Shown here: positions 18,709 to 27,103 of the stretch, in pieces
Layout of the letters: each line of letters opens with the position of its first letter
Numbering within the stretch: position 1 is the stretch's first letter
From: Novosphingobium aureum
GTDB lineage: Bacteria; Pseudomonadota; Alphaproteobacteria; Sphingomonadales; Sphingomonadaceae
Reading direction: 5' to 3'
Assembly: GCF_015865035.1 (NCBI RefSeq)
Contig: NZ_JADZGI010000001.1
Coordinates: forward strand, 1,612,001-1,676,000
DNA length: 64,000 bases
Made by a program: the position numbers and the translations under genes
Notes under the pieces: generated by a model
Seen by the model: the letters and a program-made list of their open reading frames with translations, nothing else
The model's database searches: none
Told to the model about the DNA's origin: nothing

Positions 18709-18861
18709 ATGATTCGTGATCCTGAACCGCCCCGTGAGGGCGGATTTGCGCCCTTGCGTGATCTTCTTGCTCGTCCCGAGCTCCTTGCGATGATTGCCCT
18801 GTTCCTGCTTGCCTGGCTCGTCGCGCTGAGCGATCTCGCCGCCCTGATGCCCACGCGTTGA
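18709..18861 (+). CDS. Possible 50-residue single-pass membrane protein
   Basis: A short open frame between bamD and recN encoding 50 aa. Residues 1-23 are charged (MIRDPEPPREGGFAPLRDLL); residues 26-46 form one hydrophobic segment (LAMIALFLLAWLVALSD...), then a short tail MPTR. The layout, soluble N-terminus and one helix, is coherent and the frame is uninterrupted. A GGAG motif lies about 15 bases upstream, farther than ideal. I do not recognise a family. It could be a small membrane protein or chance in a GC-rich gap. Confidence 0.45.
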   Translation: MIRDPEPPREGGFAPLRDLLARPELLAMIALFLLAWLVALSDLAALMPTR

Positions 18862-18970
18862 CGACCCGATCCCGGCGCCCGTAGGCAGGTTTGTCAGGCG
18901 TCGCGCCGGGAAAGGAAAAAGCCTTAGGGCCTCGCGCAAAGCCGGGTGACGACCCCGAGGCAATTCGCTA

Positions 18971-18985
18971 GAACGATTCGCGAAC
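18971..18985 (+). promoter_or_regulatory. LexA (SOS) box upstream of recN
   Basis: GAACGATTCGCGAAC is exactly GAAC-N7-GAAC, the alphaproteobacterial LexA operator, and its last base touches the recN ATG at 18986. recN is a classical SOS gene, which supports function. The spacer also contains GATTC, a GANTC site for a CcrM-type methylase. Confidence 0.8.
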
Positions 18986-20650
18986 ATGCTGAGCCGCCTT
19001 TCCATCCGCAACATCGTCCTGATCGAGGCGCTCGACCTCGATTTCGCCCGTGGCCTGGGCGTGCTCACCGGCGAGACCGGAGCGGGCAAGTCGATCCTGC
19101 TCGACGCGCTCGGGCTGGTGATCGGCAATCGCGCCGATTCAGGGCTGGTGCGCGCCGGTGAAGACCGCGCGATCGTGACGGCCAGCTTCGACTTCGGCGA
19201 ACTGCCCGCGATGCTCGATGCCGCGCTGGAAGAGGGCGGGGTGGTCATCGAGCCTGGCGAACCGCTGATCCTGCGTCGCCAGCTCAAGGCCGACGGCGGC
19301 TCGCGCGCCTGGCTCAACGACCAGCCGGTCAGCGTCGCGCTGTTGCGCGAGATCGCGCCCGCGCTGGTCGAGATCCATGGCCAGCACGACGATCGCGGTC
19401 TCGTCAACGCCAAGGGGCACCGCGTGCTGCTCGACCGTTTTGCGGGCAGCGACCTCGCCGGGGTCGATGCCGCGTGGAAGACCTGGCGCACGGCACAGGG
19501 CGCACTCGACACCGCGCGCGAGCAGGTCGAACGCGCCGCGCAGGACGAGGACCTGCTCGTCGCCCATCTTGCCGAAATGGACAAGCTCCAGCCCGTGGTC
19601 GGCGAGGAGGAGGAGCTCGCGCTCGCGCGGGCCGACATGCAGAAGGGCGAGCGGCTCTCCGACGATCTCTCGGCTTTGCAGCACTTGTGGCAGGGTTCCG
19701 ATTCGGCGCTGGCGGGGCTTCGTTCCGCTGCGCGCCAGCTCGACCGCATTGCCGGCGAACACCCCTTGCTCGCCGAGGCGCTCGCCGCGCTCGACCGCGC
19801 GGTGATCGAGGCGGGCGAGACCGAGGAAAAGCTCGAGGAGGCCGCCGAGGCGCTCTCGTTCGACCCGGCCGAGCTCGACCGCATCGAGACGCGGCTGTTC
19901 GACTTGCGCGGGCTGGCCCGCAAGCACTCGTGCCAGGTCGACGACCTTCCCGCGAAGATGGTCGAGATGCGCGAGGCGCTCGATGCCATCGAGGGCGGGA
20001 GCGAGCACATCGCCGCGCTCGAGAAGGCGGCGCAGAAGGCCGCGCTCGCATACCGCGAGAAGGCCGACGCGCTGCACGATCTGCGCCGTGCGGCGGCCAA
20101 GCGGCTCGACAAGGCGGTCGCCGCCGAGCTCAAGCCGCTCAAGCTCGATGCCGCGCGCTTCCAGACCAGCGTCATGCGCCTTCCCGAAAGTCGCTGGGGC
20201 GCGAGCGGGATGGACGCGGTCGAGTTCCTGATCTCGACCAATCCGGGCACCGACTTCGCGCCGCTCGCCAAGATCGCCTCGGGCGGCGAGCTCTCGCGTT
20301 TCATTCTCGCGCTCAAGGTCGCGCTCGCAGAAGAGGGCGGGGCCGCGACGGTGATCTTCGACGAGATCGACCGGGGCGTGGGCGGCGCGGTGGCCGATGC
20401 CATCGGCGAACGTCTCGCCCGACTCGCTGCGGGCGGGCAGCTGCTCGCGGTCACGCATAGCCCGCAGGTCGCCGCGCGCGGCAACCGGCACTACATGATC
20501 TCGAAATCCTCGCGTGGAACGGTCACCAAGACCTCGGTCGCGCCGCTCAGCGATGCCGAGCGCCAGGAGGAAATCGCGCGCATGCTCTCGGGCGCCGAAG
20601 TCACCGAGGAAGCGCGCGCACAGGCCAGCCGCCTGCTCGAAGGCGCGTGA
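18986..20650 (+). CDS. recN: DNA repair protein RecN
   Basis: SMC-like ATPase acting in double-strand-break repair. 554 aa. The N-terminal Walker A is LTGETGAGKSILLDALGLVI, two long coiled-coil arms (about residues 160-370) follow, and the C-terminal ABC signature ASGGELSRFILALK is followed by Walker B TVIFDEIDRGVGGAVADAIG. The start MLSRLSIRNIVLIEALDLDF is typical. It is directly downstream of an SOS box, with no room for a ribosome site outside the operator, so the transcript is probably very short-leadered. Confidence 0.97.
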   Translation: MLSRLSIRNIVLIEALDLDFARGLGVLTGETGAGKSILLDALGLVIGNRADSGLVRAGEDRAIVTASFDFGELPAMLDAALEEGGVVIEPGEPLILRRQLKADGGSRAWLNDQPVSVALLREIAPALVEIHGQHDDRGLVNAKGHRVLLDRFAGSDLAGVDAAWKTWRTAQGALDTAREQVERAAQDEDLLVAHLAEMDKLQPVVGEEEELALARADMQKGERLSDDLSALQHLWQGSDSALAGLRSAARQLDRIAGEHPLLAEALAALDRAVIEAGETEEKLEEAAEALSFDPAELDRIETRLFDLRGLARKHSCQVDDLPAKMVEMREALDAIEGGSEHIAALEKAAQKAALAYREKADALHDLRRAAAKRLDKAVAAELKPLKLDAARFQTSVMRLPESRWGASGMDAVEFLISTNPGTDFAPLAKIASGGELSRFILALKVALAEEGGAATVIFDEIDRGVGGAVADAIGERLARLAAGGQLLAVTHSPQVAARGNRHYMISKSSRGTVTKTSVAPLSDAERQEEIARMLSGAEVTEEARAQASRLLEGA

Positions 20651-20729
20651 TGGGGTGTCTGGCGCAAGGGCGGCGGCCTTGCGCAATGCGCGGCCCGGTT
20701 CGGTTCATTCGCCATAGGGGGATTGTCGC

Positions 20730-21143
20730 GTGAAACTGGTCAGATGCGCTGCGCCGGGAGTGGCTGCTGCCTTGCTGGTGTCGGGATCGATGGCCGGAGC
20801 CGACTATTCCAGCAGTGTCGACGAAGATGGTTGCTGGGATGCGGCGAGCCCGACGAATGGCTCGTGCATCGAGGTCGCGAGGCAGAAAGAGCAGGGCGGA
20901 CGGCTCTATGTCTATTACGCCAATACCTGCGCCCATCCGATCCATGCCAAGGTCTGTCACGAGCTCAAGACCGGCAAGCAGGACTGCGGCTATCTCGGTA
21001 TCGCAGCCGGCGAAGAGGCCGAGTACTGGAGCCGCGCCGAGACCTCGACCGGGAACTTCTCCTACGCGGCGGTCGGGCTCACGGACCCGGCGAAGGCTTG
21101 GGTCTGCATGTCGCGCTACAAGTTGGGCCAGAGCGTACCGTGA
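20730..21143 (+). CDS. Secreted cysteine-rich hypothetical protein
   Basis: A 137-residue exported protein with no recognised family. It starts at GTG with AGGGGGATT about 8 bases upstream. A signal peptide (CAAPGVAAALLVSGSMAGA) is followed by a mature part with several Cys residues (DGCWDAA, NGSCIEVA, NTCAHPIHAKVCHE, QDCGYLG, WVCMSRY), an even pattern suggestive of disulfide bonds in the periplasm. Aromatic residues are frequent. It follows recN by 80 bases on the same strand. Confidence 0.75.
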   Translation: MKLVRCAAPGVAAALLVSGSMAGADYSSSVDEDGCWDAASPTNGSCIEVARQKEQGGRLYVYYANTCAHPIHAKVCHELKTGKQDCGYLGIAAGEEAEYWSRAETSTGNFSYAAVGLTDPAKAWVCMSRYKLGQSVP

Positions 21144-21177
21144 CGGGGCGCCCGGGCCGGAAGGTTGCTCAAGGCAG

Positions 21178-21669
21178 CTAGCTGGCGGTGTCCTCGGTGG
21201 CGCCTGAGCGCTGGTTCAGCACGATCAGCACCAGCATGTACATCGCGCCGAACAGCATCGAACTGTAGAACGGGTCGCGCCCCGTTTCGATCTGCCACAT
21301 CTGGTAGCCTGCCCCGGCGACCACCTGAAACAGGCCCCACCAGTTGAGCAGCGCACAGCCGATCCCGGTGCGCGCGAGCCGCATTGCGCGTGCATCGCGC
21401 GCGCCGCTTGCGATTTCGAGACTGGCGATGACCAGCAGCACGCCCGCTGCGATCTCCAGCGCGAAAACCAGCGCCATTGCCATCAGCACCAGTGGCGCAG
21501 CGGGTACGGGTAGCAGCGTTACCGGGTAGGCAACCTGATCGGCATGGCTGGTGACGTAGGTGAAGAATGCCCGGGCCTCGCCGAAATTGGCCAAGTTATG
21601 AACTACGTAGAGCAGCGCCATGGCGCCCAGTATCAGGCACAGCAAGGCCTTGAGCTGGCGGTCGGTCAT
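21178..21669 (-). CDS. DUF2165-type small integral membrane protein
   Basis: A 163-residue protein with four hydrophobic segments: LKALLCLILGAMALLYVVHN, a central LVLMAMALVFALEIAAGVLL, CALLNWWGLFQVVAG and MLFGAMYMLVLIVLN. The HNLANFGEARAFFTYV loop and the overall pattern match DUF2165, a membrane family of unknown function. The ATG at 21669 is clear. Convergent with the cysteine-rich protein gene and divergent from ligA. Confidence 0.75.
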   Translation of the reverse strand: MTDRQLKALLCLILGAMALLYVVHNLANFGEARAFFTYVTSHADQVAYPVTLLPVPAAPLVLMAMALVFALEIAAGVLLVIASLEIASGARDARAMRLARTGIGCALLNWWGLFQVVAGAGYQMWQIETGRDPFYSSMLFGAMYMLVLIVLNQRSGATEDTAS

Positions 21670-21812
21670 CTCTGTCTCCCCTCTGTTTGTCGCCGCAGCC
21701 TATCATGCGGATGCGCGACTTGGCACGTAGGCAGCCACGTCCGGCACGCGCGCGGTGGATTTGGGCCTTGCGCTCTATTCCCTGATCGCCGCGCCTAGCC
21801 TATCCGGTTGCC

Positions 21813-23966
21813 ATGACCGAACCCAAGCGTCCCGAGACCGACATGCTCGCCGAGGCCGATGCCGCCAACGAACTCATGCGCCTTGCGCGTGCCATCAAGC
21901 GCGCCAACCGCAAGTACCATGCCGAGGATGCGCCCGAGATCTCGGATGCGGAATACGACGCGCTCGTGCGCCGCAACACCGAGCTGGAAGAGGCCTATCC
22001 CCACCTCAAGCGCCCCGACAGTCCGTCCAGCGCGGTCGGGCACGAAGTCGCCGCCTCGCCGCTCGGCAAGGTGACGCACGAGGTACGCATGATGAGCCTC
22101 GACAATGCCTTTTCCGACGAGGAAGTGGCCGAATTCCTCGCGCGCGTGCGCCGTTTCCTCTCGATGGGCGCGGACGAGCCGCTGGCGGTGACCGCCGAGG
22201 ACAAGATCGACGGCCTGTCATGCTCGCTGCGCTACGAGAACGGCAAGCTGGTGCGCGCGGCAACGCGCGGTGACGGGCAGGTGGGCGAGGACGTGACCCC
22301 CAATGTCGCGCACATCGCCGACATCGTGCCCGAACTGAAGGGCGAGGACGTGCCTGAGGTCTTCGAGGTGCGCGGTGAGGTCTACATGGAAAAGGCCGCT
22401 TTCCACGCGCTCAATACCGCGCTGATGAACGAGGCACGCGCCGAGGCCGAGGCGAAGGGCGTGGAGTTCGATGCGGAGAAGGTGCGCCAGTTCGCCAATC
22501 CGCGCAACGCCGCCGCCGGATCGCTGCGCCAGAAGGACGCCAGCGTCACCGCGAAGCGTCCCTTGCGCTTCTGGGCGCATGGCTGGGGTGCTGCGAGCGC
22601 GGTGCCGGGCGAGACCCAGCACGAGGTCATCCGCCGGATCGAGGGCTGGGGGCTGCCGGTCTCGCCCCAGTTCCGGCGCTGCGAGAGCCTCGAGGAGCTG
22701 CTCGAAGCCTATCGTGCCATCCGCGACGGGCGCGGGGACCTCGACTTCGAGATCGACGGGGTGGTCTACAAGGTCGACCGGCTCGACCTGCAGCAGCGGC
22801 TCGGCTTCGTCGCCAAGGCGCCGCGCTGGGCGCTCGCGCACAAGTTCCCCGCAGAGCAGGCCGAGACCACGCTCGAAAAGATCGAGATCCAGGTCGGGCG
22901 CACCGGCAAGCTGACCCCGGTGGGGCGCCTGCAGCCGGTCTTGGTCGGCGGGGTCACCGTCACCAACGTCACGCTTCACAACCGCGACGAGATCGCGCGG
23001 CTCGGCGTGAGGCCGGGCGACAAGGTGGTGATCCAGCGCGCGGGCGACGTGATCCCGCAGGTCGTAGAGAACCGCAGCCGCGAGGACGAACGGCCGGCTT
23101 TCGTCTTCCCTGACCATTGCCCCGAATGCGGCTCGGAGGCGGTGGCCGAGGAGGGCGAGGTCGACGTGCGCTGCACCGGCGGGCTGATCTGTCCGGCCCA
23201 GCGCACCGAGCGCCTCAAGCACTTCGTCAGCCGCGCCGCGCTCGACATCGACGGGCTCGGTGAGAAGACCATCGACGAGTTCTTCGCCAAGGGCTGGCTC
23301 GAGAGCCCGGCCGACATCTTCCGCCTCGCGCGTCGGCGCGACGACATCCTCGCGCTCGAGGGGTGGAAGGACAAGTCTGTGGACAACCTGTTGGCGGCTG
23401 TGGAGAACCACCGGGAGCCCGACGCCGCGCGCCTGCTCTTCGGGCTCGGCATCCGCCACGTCGGCGCGGTCACCGCGCGCGACCTGATGAAGCGCTTCGA
23501 GACGCTGCCTGCGCTGCGCGATATTGCGCAGAAGGCGCATGAGAAGGAGGGCGAAGAGGCTGCTGCCGCCGCGAGCGAGGCCTATGGCGAACTCATCTCG
23601 ATCGATGGCGTCGGCCCGGTGGTGGTGAAGGCGCTCGGCGACTTCTTCCACGAGGAGCACAACCGCGAGGTCTGGGACGACCTGCTCTCTGAGGTCTCGC
23701 CGCCGCCTTATCTCGTCGAGAGCGTCGAGAGCGCGGTTGCGGGCAAGACCGTGGTGTTTACCGGCAAGCTGGAGACGATGAGCCGCGACGAGGCCAAGGC
23801 GCAGGCCGAGCGACTGGGCGCAAAGGCAGCGGGTTCGGTGTCGAGCAAGACCGACCTCATCGTCGCCGGTCCCGGTGCGGGATCCAAGCTGAAGAAGGCG
23901 GCGGAACTGGGGATCGAGGTGATCGACGAGGCGGCCTGGGCCGAGATCGTACGAGCAGCGGGCTGA
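21813..23966 (+). CDS. ligA: NAD-dependent DNA ligase
   Basis: Seals nicks in DNA using NAD; essential for replication. 717 aa. The N-terminal Ia domain is followed by the adenylation active site AEDKIDGLSCSLRYENG, with the nucleophilic Lys. Next come an OB fold (QVGRTGKLTPVGRLQPV), a four-Cys zinc finger (CPECG ... CTGGLICPAQ), helix-hairpin-helix repeats (LDIDGLGEKTIDEFF, LFGLGIRHVGAVTARDL) and a C-terminal BRCT domain beginning AGKTVVFTGKLETMSRDEA. It ends in a strong hairpin. Confidence 0.97.
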   Translation: MTEPKRPETDMLAEADAANELMRLARAIKRANRKYHAEDAPEISDAEYDALVRRNTELEEAYPHLKRPDSPSSAVGHEVAASPLGKVTHEVRMMSLDNAFSDEEVAEFLARVRRFLSMGADEPLAVTAEDKIDGLSCSLRYENGKLVRAATRGDGQVGEDVTPNVAHIADIVPELKGEDVPEVFEVRGEVYMEKAAFHALNTALMNEARAEAEAKGVEFDAEKVRQFANPRNAAAGSLRQKDASVTAKRPLRFWAHGWGAASAVPGETQHEVIRRIEGWGLPVSPQFRRCESLEELLEAYRAIRDGRGDLDFEIDGVVYKVDRLDLQQRLGFVAKAPRWALAHKFPAEQAETTLEKIEIQVGRTGKLTPVGRLQPVLVGGVTVTNVTLHNRDEIARLGVRPGDKVVIQRAGDVIPQVVENRSREDERPAFVFPDHCPECGSEAVAEEGEVDVRCTGGLICPAQRTERLKHFVSRAALDIDGLGEKTIDEFFAKGWLESPADIFRLARRRDDILALEGWKDKSVDNLLAAVENHREPDAARLLFGLGIRHVGAVTARDLMKRFETLPALRDIAQKAHEKEGEEAAAAASEAYGELISIDGVGPVVVKALGDFFHEEHNREVWDDLLSEVSPPPYLVESVESAVAGKTVVFTGKLETMSRDEAKAQAERLGAKAAGSVSSKTDLIVAGPGAGSKLKKAAELGIEVIDEAAWAEIVRAAG

Positions 23967-23985
23967 CGCTCGAAAGCGTCAGCCC
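23960..23985 (+). terminator. Hairpin at the end of ligA
   Basis: GGGCTGACGCT and AGCGTCAGCCC form a perfect 11-bp stem around a CGAA tetraloop and include the ligA stop codon. There is no clean T-run downstream, so it may be a partial terminator or an RNA stabiliser. Confidence 0.65.
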
Positions 23986-24041
23986 GGCTCGGGGGAAGTA
24001 TTATTCTTTAGCCACCGATATGCGACCGGTCTGGCTAACGG

Positions 24042-24344
24042 TCAGGCGTTGGGCCTGCGCCGTTCGCGGATATGGCGATGGTGCTGGACGCGGGTTGCGC
24101 GCAGACCACCCATACCTTCCCGCTCCACGGCACGCTGCCATGATGCGAGTTCCTCGAGCGTGAGGTTGTAGCGTTCGCAAGCTTCCATCGTGGTCATCAA
24201 CCCACCGTTGACTGCGGCCACGACTTCCGCCTTGCGCCTTACAACCCAGCGCGAGGTGGTTGGAGGAGGAAGATGATCCCAATCGAGGCGTTCCCCTAGG
24301 GGTCCGACAACGGTCTCAGGACGTTCCTGGTGCTCCTGTATCAT
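24042..24344 (-). CDS. sciP: SciP-like DUF1153 cell-cycle regulator
   Basis: A 100-residue helix-turn-helix protein of the DUF1153 family. In Caulobacter the member SciP binds CtrA-activated promoters and blocks CtrA during G1. Here the conserved core reads LPPPTTSRWVVRRKAEVVAA, then GGLMTTMEACERYNLTLEEL and SWQRAVEREGMGGLRAT, a very good match to that family; the tail is Arg-rich. The ATG at 24344 faces a 238-base AT-rich region with TTAA pairs and GANTC sites and is divergent from a PilZ gene. Family assignment is secure; the CtrA role is inferred from Caulobacter. Confidence 0.88.
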   Translation of the reverse strand: MIQEHQERPETVVGPLGERLDWDHLPPPTTSRWVVRRKAEVVAAVNGGLMTTMEACERYNLTLEELASWQRAVEREGMGGLRATRVQHHRHIRERRRPNA

Positions 24345-24408
24345 GGTTGGTTCTCTCTCTCATGTCAGTACCAACCCCCCCTGACGCTTTAAATCTTACA
24401 GCAATGGG

Positions 24409-24533
24409 TTAACGACTCATCATCAACCTTGGTTAATTTACGTTAAGGAAAGATTCCTAGCTTTACGCACAGGCCCGTGTGCTCACTTTCGCATTCGGTT
24501 CAATTTCGTTTACGGACCATTAACCTATCTTAA
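24409..24533. promoter_or_regulatory. CtrA-like TTAA pairs and GANTC sites between sciP and PilZ
   Basis: In a region far more AT-rich than its surroundings, two half-site pairs occur: TTAATTTACGTTAA (24433-24446) and TTAACCTATCTTAA (24520-24533), each TTAA-N6-TTAA, plus a single TTAAC at 24409. The Caulobacter CtrA box is TTAA-N7-TTAA, so the spacing is one base shorter. GANTC methylation sites lie at 24414 (GACTC) and 24452 (GATTC). This resembles methylation-sensitive, CtrA-controlled promoters; binding is inferred. Confidence 0.5.
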
Positions 24534-24582
24534 TTATCCCGTTTTACGAGAGCAGAGAGAGTAATGGTGGGAGTAAAGTCGT

Positions 24583-24855
24583 ATGAAACGCGACAAGTTG
24601 CCCCGTGCGTCAGGTATTGCGAAGCATATTGCTGCTGACGGTTGTCAGTTCGTACTGGAGCGTGGCGCTCTGGTACGAGGACAAAGCGTTGCCTTCGCAA
24701 TCGACGGCCACGGGACGGTAAAAGGGCGAGTCCAGTGGGTGGTGAACGACCGAATCGGTTTCACCTTCGACAATGTACTTGCCCGTGATGCACAGACCGC
24801 GCTGTCTTCGCGCAGTCGGACGGTGCCGGCGATCGAGCTCAGCACCTTGTCCTGA
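24583..24855 (+). CDS. PilZ-like domain protein (degenerate c-di-GMP motif)
   Basis: A 90-residue single-domain protein. The stretch KGRVQWVVNDRIGFTFD matches the conserved PilZ strand G-x-V-x-W...G-h-x-F. The N-terminal c-di-GMP signature RxxxR is not evident and the DxSxxG position is IAADGCQF, so ligand binding is doubtful. The ATG at 24583 is used. It is divergent from sciP, sharing the AT-rich regulatory region, and is followed by a hairpin with a six-T run. Confidence 0.7.
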   Translation: MKRDKLPRASGIAKHIAADGCQFVLERGALVRGQSVAFAIDGHGTVKGRVQWVVNDRIGFTFDNVLARDAQTALSSRSRTVPAIELSTLS

Positions 24856-24927
24856 GACCTCGATCGGCAAGGTTGGCGGCAGGCGCAGAATCCCTGCCTC
24901 GACCCTAAAAGTTAACGGATGGACCGG

Positions 24928-24948
24928 GCCGCGCATTGCGGCTTTTTT
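24928..24948 (+). terminator. Rho-independent terminator after the PilZ gene
   Basis: GCCGC and GCGGC pair around GCATT and are followed directly by six T residues (24943-24948). The stem is short but the T-run is clear. Confidence 0.65.
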
Positions 24949-25079
24949 GTTGTCCGGCGCGTGAGCCGGTGCCGTTTCTGCAGGTGCGGAAGGACTTCCC
25001 GGGGGCGGCTCGGGCGACCCGGACCAATCGTTTCGATCCGGATCGCCGCGCGATCCACGCTGGTCGAGGAAGGCCGGGC

Positions 25080-25988
25080 TCAGCCGTGACCCCGGCGCTT
25101 GCGCAGCCACAGGATAGACCAGTCGCCGTTCACCACGCGTGCGGCGATGCGCATACCGGCGCGCCGGCACGACTGGCGCACCGCGGCCTCCTGCGTCTCG
25201 AGCAGGCCAGCGAGCACGAGGTGGCCACCGGGCTGCAGCGCTGCCGCGAAATCGGGCGCCATCGAGACCAGTGGCCCGGCGAGGATGTTGGCCATGATCA
25301 GGTCGTAAGGCCCGCGCGCGGCAAGCAGGGGGTGGGCCATGCCGTCGGCGATGGTCATGACCAGTTCGCCCTTGTCCGCGCCCAGCGCGATGCCGTTGCG
25401 CGCGGCATTGTCTTCCACCACCGAGGCGCAGACCGCGTCGATGTCGCTCGCGGTGGCCAGCGCATAGGGCCACAGCGACAGCGCGGCGAAGGCGAGCAGG
25501 CCGGTGCCCGTGCCGATGTCGGCGCAGTTGCGCACGACGATGCCCTGCTGCTTCATGTGGGTGAGCATTGCGAGGCAGCCCGCGGTGGTCGCGTGCTGGC
25601 CGGTGCCGAAGGCCTGGCTGGCAGGGATCGTGAAGTCGAAGACCCCGGCTTCCTTGATCTCCGGGTGATCGGGAGTGTGGACGTGGAAACGCCCGGCGCG
25701 GATCGGCTCGAGGTCCTGCTGGCTGGTCACCAGCCAGTCGGTATCGGGCAGTTTCTCCTCGCTGAATGCGGGAGCGCCATCGGCGAAGAGCGCGGCGAGC
25801 GCCTCGCGGTCGGCCTTCTTCGGCTTATGCGGCAGCCAAGCCTCGAGCTGCCAGTCGTCGGGCCTGTCCTCGGCGATCTCGCTGCCCGAGATGACGATGT
25901 CGGGATCCCAGTCGAAGGCATCCTCGTGTGCAAGAAGGGCGCCTTCCACGACGGAACGCGGTGCGAAGGCAGTGATTTTCCAGCTCAT
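25080..25988 (-). CDS. prmA: Ribosomal protein L11 methyltransferase
   Basis: SAM-dependent enzyme that trimethylates ribosomal protein L11. As a separate product it begins MSWKITAFAPRSVVEG at the ATG at 25988 and has 302 aa. The core shows FGTGQHATTAGCLAML (conserved in PrmA), the SAM motif CADIGTGTGLLAFAA, and LIMANILAGPLVSMAPDF, which matches the catalytic N-P/A-N-I-L region. The start agrees with family starts. The reading frame upstream is open and continues into the metallo-beta-lactamase, so as read the two form one 1.9-kb frame. No good ribosome site precedes the ATG. Confidence 0.9.
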   Translation of the reverse strand: MSWKITAFAPRSVVEGALLAHEDAFDWDPDIVISGSEIAEDRPDDWQLEAWLPHKPKKADREALAALFADGAPAFSEEKLPDTDWLVTSQQDLEPIRAGRFHVHTPDHPEIKEAGVFDFTIPASQAFGTGQHATTAGCLAMLTHMKQQGIVVRNCADIGTGTGLLAFAALSLWPYALATASDIDAVCASVVEDNAARNGIALGADKGELVMTIADGMAHPLLAARGPYDLIMANILAGPLVSMAPDFAAALQPGGHLVLAGLLETQEAAVRQSCRRAGMRIAARVVNGDWSILWLRKRRGHG

Positions 25989-26020
25989 AGTGTCGCTTTG
26001 TCGATTGCGCCTTGGCGCTT

Positions 26021-26969
26021 CTACTTGGGGGGGTGTTCCGCTTTCACGGGACAGGCGCGCTGCGAAGGCCGCCTGCGCGGCTTGCGCATAGCGCGTGCAG
26101 GCCTGCGGGTCGACCAGCGGTTTCTCGCCGGCGAGCCTTGGCATCAGCTTTGAGGCGGAAGGGTGCGGGGTCACCAGCAGGTCGCAGGGCAGGGCCGCCA
26201 TCGCGTCCAGCCCGCGGCTGACCTGCGCGATGCGGTCGGGATGGTCGGTGAAGTTGTAGCCCTCGCTCGAGATGGTCGAGGCGCTGTCGGCATAGGCGAT
26301 CATCTCGCAGTTGGCTGCAGCGTCGCACGATTGCCAGGTCCAGCTCGTCGAGCCGGGTGAATGGGCCGGCGTTGCATGGGGCGTGAGCACGAGATTGCCG
26401 AGTACGAGACTCTCGCCATCGTCCAGTACCTTGTCGACGCGCACCGGCACGAAGTCTGGCAGGCCCTTCGCCTGCGGGTCGTCGGCCGAGCTCGTACCGC
26501 TCTCGAGCAGGCGGGCCATGGCGGGCAGGGCGGCGACGCGTGCGCCCGTGGCGCGCTGCAATGCGGCAAGACCGCCGACGTGGTCGTAATGTTCGTGGCT
26601 GGCGACGATCCAGCGCACCTCGCCAGGGTCGATGCCGAGCTTGCGGATGTTGGCGAGCACCAGCGGCGCGGCCTCGGGCATGCCGGCATCGACGAGCACG
26701 TGGCCAGCTTCGCCGGTAACCAGAACCGCGCTGATCCCGCAGGTGCCGACATACCAGGAACTGGCGGAAAGGCTCGCTGGCGGGGCGGGATCGGTCCAGC
26801 CATCGCGCCCGGCACAGGCTGCGGCGAGGGACGGGCCGTCATGGCGCGCATGGGCATCGCCGCTGTGCGAGGCAGGCGTCTTTGCGTCAGCAAGGGAGCC
26901 GGCGAAAGCCAGCGCGAGCAAAGCCGCAAGGCGCGGGAGGCGTGCCGGATGGTTCATCGCCATGCACAT
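26021..26969 (-). CDS. Subclass B3 metallo-beta-lactamase-like hydrolase, in frame with prmA
   Basis: An exported zinc hydrolase related to subclass B3 beta-lactamases. The N-terminus has a signal peptide (LAALLALAFAGSLADA). Zinc ligands are present: ASHEHYDHVGG (HxHxDH), PAHSPGSTSW and LLVTPHPSAS. The end sequence ARLSRES resembles the natural C-terminus of this class. No stop follows: the frame crosses a run of seven C (G on the + strand, 26027-26033) and enters prmA. With six C the frame would read ACA CCC CCC AAG TAG and stop at 26021. So either a natural fusion or a one-base homopolymer error. Starts at 26969, 26963 or 26957 are possible. Carbapenemase activity is known for some Novosphingobium members of this class but untested here. 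Confidence 0.8.
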
Positions 26970-27103
26970 AAACGCACGCGCGCGAGGGGGCCAGTATGCT
27001 CCTAACTTGCCTGTGGAACTTGCGCGCTGCAGCGAAATGACTAAGGGGGACTTCGAATAGGGCAGCGCACAGGGCTGCCGCAGGCAAGGGGATTCGCAAG
27101 GAC

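Noticed and set aside
26970..27103. BlaI-type operator for the B3 lactamase
   Set aside because: No TACA/TGTA dyad like that at 30624-30657 is present upstream of the lactamase, so a link to the BlaI/M56 pair is not supported.
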